Shown here piece after piece: positions 5,494 through 9,523 of a stretch of 9,523 nt of DNA. The DNA comes from an uncultured Anaerosacchariphilus sp. (GTDB lineage Bacteria; Bacillota; Clostridia; Lachnospirales; Lachnospiraceae): contig CAKROP010000056.1 of NCBI GenBank assembly GCA_934373375.1, positions 1 to 9,523 on the forward strand, written 5' to 3'. A program made the translations under genes and the position numbers. Each line of letters starts with the position of its first letter. Positions within the stretch are counted from its first letter, which is position 1. The notes beneath the pieces were generated by a model, which saw only the letters and a program-made list of their open reading frames with translations, was not told where the DNA came from and searched no databases.

Positions 5494-5522
5494 ATCATAG
5501 CAGGCCGGAATGCGGAAAAAAA
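5494..5522 (-). promoter_or_regulatory. Probable promoter of the peptide operon, weak -35
   Basis: On the minus strand TATGAT (5494-5499) is a reasonable -10. At 17-nt spacing the -35 position (5517-5522) reads TTTTTT, a poor match. The leader to the peptide ATG would be about 55 nt. The weak -35 lies inside a perfect dyad (5517-5536), so the promoter looks controlled, probably by the divergent HxlR-type regulator. The exact start site is inferred. Confidence 0.5.
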
Positions 5523-5575
5523 GTACGCACTTTTTTATTACCCAGGCACAAAAAAGTAACTCCGGTCACCTTTTT
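5517..5575. promoter_or_regulatory. Two A/T-flanked dyads: candidate HxlR-family operators
   Basis: The first dyad is AAAAAAGT-acgc-ACTTTTTT at 5517-5536, with perfect 8-bp arms over the -35 position of the peptide promoter. The second is an imperfect 26-bp palindrome at 5550-5575, AAAAAAGTAAC...GGTCACCTTTTT, which ends 8 bp before the -35 of the regulator's own promoter. A further GTAAC half-site is at 5576-5580. HxlR-family dimers bind short dyads of this general kind in divergent promoters. Two sites between two promoters would allow joint control of operon and regulator. Binding is inferred. Confidence 0.55.
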
Positions 5576-5583
5576 GTAACTGA

Positions 5584-5613
5584 TTGACAGGGGACGGAGC
5601 CTTACATTATAAT
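5584..5613 (+). promoter_or_regulatory. Consensus sigma-A promoter of the HxlR-type gene
   Basis: A perfect TTGACA (5584-5589) and a perfect TATAAT (5608-5613) are 18 bp apart on the plus strand. Transcription would start near 5620, leaving a 120-nt leader before the ATG at 5741. Both hexamers are ideal, so repression from the adjacent palindrome is likely needed to keep the gene low. Confidence 0.8.
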
Positions 5614-5634
5614 TTGATGTAACACAACAAAATG

Positions 5635-5714
5635 AATCCTGCAAAACAGGATTTTCCCCAGCGATTTTGTCGGAACCGCTATTCTTTCTCCTATGAGGAC
5701 CTGCAAAATCGCTG
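5635..5714 (+). promoter_or_regulatory. Structured 5' leader of the HxlR-type gene (two hairpins)
   Basis: The leader can form AATCCTG/CAGGATT (5635-5641 with 5647-5653, 5-nt loop) and a longer CAGCGATTTTG/CAAAATCGCTG pairing (5659-5669 with 5704-5714, 34-nt loop), both perfect. CCTGCAAAA occurs in both the first hairpin (5638-5646) and just before the right arm of the second (5701-5708 region), so alternative pairings are possible. The ribosome site follows 12 nt after the second stem. It matches no riboswitch class I recognise, and neither stem has a strong T-run. Confidence 0.45.
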
Positions 5715-5740
5715 TACGTCTATGATAAGGAGTGGATACA

Positions 5741-6061
5741 ATGCTGACCAAAGAAGAATTACCCGAATGTCCGGTGGCAACCACCGTCGCTTTAATTGGA
5801 AGTAAATGGAAATTGCTGATTATTCGAAATCTGCTGCAGCGCCCCTGGCGCTTCAATGAATTAAAAAAGAACCTGGAAGGCATCAGTCAGAAGGTTCTCA
5901 CCGACAGCCTCCGCTCCATGGAGGAGGACGGCCTGATTACCCGCACCGTGTACCCGGAGGTTCCGCCCCGGGTGGAATACGCGCTCAGTGAATTGGGACA
6001 ATCTCTGAAGCCGATTCTGGATTCTATGGTAGAGTGGGGGAATATGTATAAAGCGATGTAG
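5741..6061 (+). CDS. HxlR-family winged-helix transcriptional regulator
   Basis: The 106-aa protein has the HxlR hallmark near the N-terminus: C-P-V-A-T-T at 10-15, then I-G-S-K-W-K-L-L-I-I-R-N-L at 19-31. The recognition helix follows near 48-60 (I-S-Q-K-V-L-T-D-S-L-R-S-M), then the wing with R-T-V-Y-P-E-V-P-P-R-V-E-Y and an L-G-x-S-L-x-P-I-L dimer helix. A GTG at 5732 would add three residues, but AAGGAG at 5727-5732 spaces correctly (8 nt) to the ATG at 5741. Cys10 is the only Cys and matches the position used for thiol or electrophile sensing in relatives such as YodB and HypR of Bacillus subtilis (family knowledge). It is divergent from the peptide operon, with dyads in the shared region, so it likely controls that operon and itself. 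A redox or electrophile signal is inferred. Confidence 0.9.
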   Translation: MLTKEELPECPVATTVALIGSKWKLLIIRNLLQRPWRFNELKKNLEGISQKVLTDSLRSMEEDGLITRTVYPEVPPRVEYALSELGQSLKPILDSMVEWGNMYKAM

Positions 6062-6069
6062 CTTATAAA

Positions 6070-6095
6070 AAGGGCTGCCTCACCTGGCAGCCCTT
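6070..6095. terminator. Bidirectional intrinsic terminator between HxlR-type gene and sugar kinase
   Basis: AAGGGCTGCC (6070-6079) pairs perfectly with GGCAGCCCTT (6086-6095) around a 6-nt loop. On the minus strand the stem is followed by TTTTATAAG, a good T-run that ends the kinase transcript. On the plus strand the tail is CTCATCATCCTTT, weaker but usable, 8 bp after the regulator's stop. The two genes converge here. Confidence 0.85.
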
Positions 6096-6106
6096 CTCAT
6101 CATCCT

Positions 6107-7591
6107 TTAAAAAAGATGCATCAGTTCATACAGCTTCTTATACCGTTCATATTTTTTTCTATAATATTCCTGTCTTACCGGATTCGGCTCAAATGTTTTC
6201 TTGATATGTACTGCCTTTCCAATCGCCTCTTCCACATTTCTATATGCGCCGGTTCCGACAGCCGCCAGAATCATACAGCCCAGGGTTCCGGACTCTCCGG
6301 TCGTGATCGTGGATACTTCCACATTCATAATATCCGCCCGCATCTGCATGGTTACGTCGGATTTGGAACCACCGCCCGTGCAGATCAGTTTCTGAATGGA
6401 AGCCCCAATCTTCCGGGATTGCTCATATCCAAGCAGGAACTGAAACGCCATGCCCTCCAGGATCGCCTGATAGATTTCTTCCGGCTTCGTATCCGTCCGC
6501 AGACCACAGATTGTTCCGGTCACATCGTGATTGATATCCGGGTTTCCGGAAGATCCGAATTGCGGTAATACCATTACATCCGTTTCTTTTCCGTCAATCC
6601 GCTTATCGACTTCCTCAAATACATCCTTTCCTGCTGCTTCACATTCCTGTTTAAAGCTTTTCAGTACTGTGTCCATACACCAGTTCTTCAGAATCCCGCA
6701 GGTCGTAACCTCAAGGCTTGTCAGATAAGCCCCAGGAAGAACATAGGGAACACAGGTCAAATCGCTGTCAATCATCAGCGCATCGCTCTTCGCTTCGGGA
6801 AGCCGCATAAACATAAACTCGCAGGTTCCCATGCCGCATTCTCCAACTTCCATATTATGTAAACCGCTGCCAAGTGCCGCGCAGCTCTGGTCGTGGCCGC
6901 CTACCACTACCTGCATCTTCGGATTCAAATGAAGCTTTTCCGCCACTTCCGGCAGGATAGTTCCAATCACCGTTCCCGCATCGCAGGGCTCAGATAATTT
7001 GGAAATGTCGATCCCCGCGTAATCCAGTAATTCTTTAGACCAGCATCTTTTATGGATATCAAAGGCCATACTTCTGGCCGCGGAAGAATAGCTCACCTTC
7101 CGTTCCCCTGTCAGCACATATCCCACAAAATCTTCGTAGAAACAGATGGCTGTGGCATCCTTCACCGCGTTGGTATTGGCGTTCACCCACATATACTTGG
7201 GAAGGCCATACAGCTCACAGGGCGGCAGTCCGGTGATATCCAGAATTTTCTGCGCTCCCACTTCCCGCGTCAGCCGCTCCGTCTCCGGGATACCTCTCTT
7301 ATCTCCGGTAACCATGGAACGGCAGAGACTTTTCTTATCGTCATCCAGGAAAACCACCGACTCGCCAAGGCTTGTTACAGCCATGGCGTCCACCGGAACC
7401 GGGCAGTTCTCACCCACATTTTTCAGCACCTTGAACACATAGTCCAGAATTTCATTGCCGTCAATCTCCCGATAGCCGTCTCCGCCATACTCCTTATAAC
7501 GCTCCTCAGCCTTGTATAATATATTGCCATCCAAATCATAAACAACCATTTTGGTGCCGCTGGTTCCCACGTCCAAACCTGCATATGCCAT
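6107..7591 (-). CDS. FGGY-family carbohydrate kinase (xylulokinase-like)
   Basis: The 494-aa length is normal for the family. The N-terminal ATP phosphate loop D-V-G-T-S-G-T-K is at residues 7-14. The catalytic-base motif G-G-H-D-Q is at 231-235 (Asp234). The C-terminal nucleotide-binding T-G-G-G-S-K-S is near 405-411. It phosphorylates a sugar or polyol with ATP in the cytoplasm; xylulose, ribulose, erythritol-type polyols and the AI-2 precursor are all substrates of family members, and I cannot choose among them. The frame continues upstream to 7645 across the hairpin at 7614-7651. The start at 7591 is preferred because GGAGG lies 7 nt upstream and the phosphate loop then sits at the usual position. 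It follows the RbsA/RbsC-like transporter genes on the same strand, so it probably activates the imported sugar. Confidence 0.88.
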   Translation of the reverse strand: MAYAGLDVGTSGTKMVVYDLDGNILYKAEERYKEYGGDGYREIDGNEILDYVFKVLKNVGENCPVPVDAMAVTSLGESVVFLDDDKKSLCRSMVTGDKRGIPETERLTREVGAQKILDITGLPPCELYGLPKYMWVNANTNAVKDATAICFYEDFVGYVLTGERKVSYSSAARSMAFDIHKRCWSKELLDYAGIDISKLSEPCDAGTVIGTILPEVAEKLHLNPKMQVVVGGHDQSCAALGSGLHNMEVGECGMGTCEFMFMRLPEAKSDALMIDSDLTCVPYVLPGAYLTSLEVTTCGILKNWCMDTVLKSFKQECEAAGKDVFEEVDKRIDGKETDVMVLPQFGSSGNPDINHDVTGTICGLRTDTKPEEIYQAILEGMAFQFLLGYEQSRKIGASIQKLICTGGGSKSDVTMQMRADIMNVEVSTITTGESGTLGCMILAAVGTGAYRNVEEAIGKAVHIKKTFEPNPVRQEYYRKKYERYKKLYELMHLF

Positions 7592-7613
7592 AGTGCTTCC
7601 TCCATCCGAAACT

Positions 7614-7651
7614 ACAAAAATGAGGTTTTTTCTGCAAAACCTCATTTTTGT
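7614..7651 (-). terminator. Strong 16-bp hairpin between permease and kinase (terminator or processing site)
   Basis: Positions 7614-7629 pair perfectly with 7636-7651 around a 6-nt loop. On the minus strand the distal arm includes CATTTTTGT, a T-run inside the stem as in many intrinsic terminators. It ends only about 22 nt before the kinase start, with the kinase ribosome site between. It could reduce kinase expression relative to the transporter or protect the 3' end of the permease mRNA. Confidence 0.7.
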
Positions 7652-7685
7652 ATGATCCTAAAGATACTTAAGCCAAAATCATGTC

Positions 7686-8723
7686 TTATTTTTTCTTTGA
7701 CTTTCTGATTACATCAATGACAACCGCAATGATGATAATAACGCCCTTAAATACATCCTGCCAGAAAGCATTGACACCCATAACATTCAGACCATTGGAA
7801 AGAACCGCAATAATCAGGATACCAATCAGAGTTCCGCCCACAGTTCCGGATCCACCCGACATGGATGTTCCGCCAATTACAACTGCGGAGATCGCGTCCA
7901 TCTCATAGGCTGCGCCAAGGGTGGACTGAACGCCCTGCAGCTTCGATGCCCAGATAGTACCGCCTACAGCGCACAGAAACCCGATATAAATATAAGGAAT
8001 CATATTATAAAGTCTGGTATCAATACCGGAATACTTTGCAGCAGTCTCATTTCCGCCGATAGCATAAATATAATAACCGAATTTTGTTTTATTTAACAGC
8101 AGCCATGTGATCAACAGCAGTACAATTGCATATAAAATAGTAATTGAAATGGATACCGGAACTCTTCCGTTGGGAGACAGGAATTCTGTTCCCGGTATTT
8201 TAATTTTTGTACCCGCAATTGCGTTATATACATCATTTCTGATACGAATAGAAATACCGTCCGAGAGAATCTTACAAAAGCCTCTCGCAATCGACTGGGT
8301 CGCCAGCGTCGCTACAAATGCCGGGATTTTCAGATACGCAATCAGGAAGCCATTGATTACACCAATCAGAAGTCCGACAAGCAGAGAAACAAGAAGTGCC
8401 ACATAGACATTGCTTCCCAGATTTGTTATCAGAAAAGCTGCAACCATTGCAGTCAGTCCTACAATAGAGCCGACAGAAATATCAATCTGTCCCATCATAA
8501 TTGCCATTAACATACCACAGCAGATAATTGCATTTACCGCATTGTTCTGCAGCATGGTAAGGATATTGGAAATTGTCAGGAAATTATCGGTAAAGATGGT
8601 AAACAGTGCTGTCAGAAGCACCAGACCGATAATAATACCTGTATTTCTTTTAAAATAAAGTAAAACAGGGTTTGCTTTCTTTGCATGGATTGCCTTTATC
8701 GCATTTTCTTTATTCGTAGCCAT
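7686..8723 (-). CDS. Sugar ABC transporter permease, RbsC family
   Basis: The 345-aa protein is very hydrophobic. A basic cytoplasmic N-terminus (1-27) is followed by roughly eight to ten membrane segments, and the C-terminus ends in R-K-S-K-K-K. Family signatures include G-Q-I-D-I-S-V-G-S at 78-86 (RbsC-type GGxDLSVGS), P-A-F-V-A-T-L-A-T-Q near 134-143, and the A-V-V-I-G-G-T-S-M-S-G-G-x-G-T-V-G-G loop near 280-298, which contacts the ATPase. It forms the membrane pore for a pentose, hexose or polyol brought by a periplasmic-type binding protein, whose gene is not in the window. The start at 8723 has GGAGG about 9 nt upstream. It lies 18 bp after the ATPase gene, so both are one transcription unit. 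Substrate is not predictable from the permease alone. Confidence 0.92.
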   Translation of the reverse strand: MATNKENAIKAIHAKKANPVLLYFKRNTGIIIGLVLLTALFTIFTDNFLTISNILTMLQNNAVNAIICCGMLMAIMMGQIDISVGSIVGLTAMVAAFLITNLGSNVYVALLVSLLVGLLIGVINGFLIAYLKIPAFVATLATQSIARGFCKILSDGISIRIRNDVYNAIAGTKIKIPGTEFLSPNGRVPVSISITILYAIVLLLITWLLLNKTKFGYYIYAIGGNETAAKYSGIDTRLYNMIPYIYIGFLCAVGGTIWASKLQGVQSTLGAAYEMDAISAVVIGGTSMSGGSGTVGGTLIGILIIAVLSNGLNVMGVNAFWQDVFKGVIIIIAVVIDVIRKSKKK

Positions 8724-8741
8724 GATTTATCTCCTCCATTA

Positions 8742-9523
8742 TTAAGCCTGCTCACGATTCGTAGCCATTGTCATAATCGCTTCCTGTGAGAACTCATTTT
8801 CATGCAGTTCTCCTGTCATCCTGCCTTCACACATGATATAACAACGGTTACACATATTAATGATTTCCGGCAGCTCCGATGATACGATGATAACCGCGCA
8901 TCCTCTTCCGGCCAGTTCATCAATAATCTCGTATATCTCAGCCTTTGAACCCACATCAATTCCTCGCGTAGGCTCATCCAGAATAATTACCTTCGGATCA
9001 CAGGCCAGCCACTTACTTAAAACTACCTTCTGCTGGTTTCCGCCCGAAAGATCCCCTGCCATCTGATGAGCAGATGTAATCTTAATGGAGAACTTCTCCA
9101 CATAATTCTCAATCATCTTCTCCCAGGCTTTTTTATTCACACGACCAAATTTTACATATTCGCCCAGGTTGGCCAGTCCCATATTAAATTCAATATCATT
9201 AATGAGTACAAGCCCTTCTTTTTTTCTATCCTCCGATGCGTAGATAATACCATTATTAATGGCGTCTCTTGGACTTTTAATAGAAAGTGGTTTACCTTCC
9301 AGGTAAATCTCTCCGGAGGTTTTCTTCATAACTCCAAAAATAGTCTTCATGGTTTCCGTACGCTTCGCTCCGACCAGCCCGGCAAATCCTACTACCTCTC
9401 CATATCTGACCTGGAAATTCACATTTTGGATCCCCTGTTCGCTATTACACAGGTTCTTTACCTCCAGGGCCACATCCCCGATTTTCCGATTACTTTTTGT
9501 ATAATAGCTGGTCAGCTCACGTC
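8742..9523 (-). CDS. Sugar ABC transporter ATPase, RbsA/MglA type, C-terminal half (cut by window edge)
   Basis: The last 259 residues are present; the frame is open to the right edge and corresponds to the second of two fused nucleotide-binding domains in proteins of about 500 aa. An internal GTG at 9473 is not the start: the upstream residues R-E-L-T-S-Y-Y continue without a stop, in the style of the interdomain linker. Visible motifs are A-G-L-V-G-A-K-R-T-E at the P-loop position (9354-9383), the signature L-S-G-G-N-Q-Q-K-V-V-L-S-K-W-L, Walker B V-I-I-L-D-E-P-T with R-G-I-D-V-G-S-K, and I-I-V-S-S-E-L-P-E. In this family the C-terminal P-loop is normally degenerate (GxxGAGRTE), and here the second Gly is Lys. 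It drives import together with the RbsC-like permease 18 bp downstream. Confidence 0.93.
   Translation of the reverse strand, partial: RELTSYYTKSNRKIGDVALEVKNLCNSEQGIQNVNFQVRYGEVVGFAGLVGAKRTETMKTIFGVMKKTSGEIYLEGKPLSIKSPRDAINNGIIYASEDRKKEGLVLINDIEFNMGLANLGEYVKFGRVNKKAWEKMIENYVEKFSIKITSAHQMAGDLSGGNQQKVVLSKWLACDPKVIILDEPTRGIDVGSKAEIYEIIDELAGRGCAVIIVSSELPEIINMCNRCYIMCEGRMTGELHENEFSQEAIMTMATNREQA

Noticed and set aside
5194..5559. Plus-strand open frame of 121 codons with leucine/arginine-rich repeats opposite the peptide gene
   Set aside because: It is the antisense of the 48-bp repeats, which keep several frames open. It lacks a ribosome site and overlaps the divergent promoter region.
5732..5740. 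GTG start of the HxlR-type regulator at 5732
   Set aside because: The GTG overlaps the AAGGAG ribosome site itself, which is correctly spaced to the ATG at 5741.
7592..7645. Upstream-extended start of the sugar kinase at 7645
   Set aside because: It would begin inside the hairpin and add 18 residues before the usual N-terminal phosphate loop. The ATG at 7591 has GGAGG at 7 nt.

Overview
The window looks like chromosomal DNA of a Gram-positive, low-to-mid-GC anaerobe, most likely a gut Clostridia of the Lachnospiraceae type. The basis is strong GGAGG Shine-Dalgarno sites at short spacing, TTGACA/TATAAT promoters, an Rpn-type nuclease with a Gly-Arg-Glu repeat tail, and clostridial-style RbsA/RbsC and HxlR proteins. 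The taxonomic call is inference from gene content; no rRNA marker is present.

Layout from left to right. (1) Positions 1-881, minus strand: the N-terminal 293 codons of an Rpn/PD-(D/E)XK nuclease that runs off the left edge in a 24-bp tandem repeat. Its 327-bp upstream region holds a near-consensus promoter, a TGTCGACA dyad and a possible 7-codon leader ORF. (2) Positions 1209-5431, minus strand: a compact six-gene operon. In transcription order it is a 62-aa cysteine-repeat precursor peptide (three ACGT-ACGA units), a radical SAM/SPASM enzyme, a nitroreductase-fold flavoprotein, a flavin split-barrel/2x[4Fe-4S] fusion, a zinc-type macrodomain and a class M sirtuin (SirTM). Gaps are 30 bp, a 7-bp overlap, 13 bp, 5 bp and 21 bp. 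(3) Positions 5432-5740: a divergent control region with A/T-rich dyads, two promoters and a structured leader. (4) Positions 5741-6061, plus strand: an HxlR-family regulator. (5) Positions 6107-9523, minus strand: a sugar-type ABC transporter (ATPase C-terminal half, permease) followed by an FGGY sugar kinase, with a strong hairpin between permease and kinase and a shared terminator at 6070-6095.

The peptide operon is the most interesting part. The peptide and radical SAM enzyme match what I remember as the computationally defined 'ACGX' peptide-maturation system, in which the enzyme modifies the repeated Cys motifs. Here that pair is in one operon with a writer (SirTM) and eraser (zinc macrodomain) of protein ADP-ribosylation. 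In the characterised SirTM operons of Staphylococcus and Streptococcus the target is a lipoylated GcvH-like protein made in the same operon. No GcvH-L or lipoate ligase gene is visible here, so the thiol-rich peptide, or one of the redox enzymes, is a candidate target. The flavin/FeS fusion and the nitroreductase could supply or remove electrons. An HxlR regulator with a single N-terminal Cys is well placed to control the operon. No exporter, protease or immunity gene lies in the cluster, which suggests an intracellular product. All of this functional linkage is inference from gene order and motifs.
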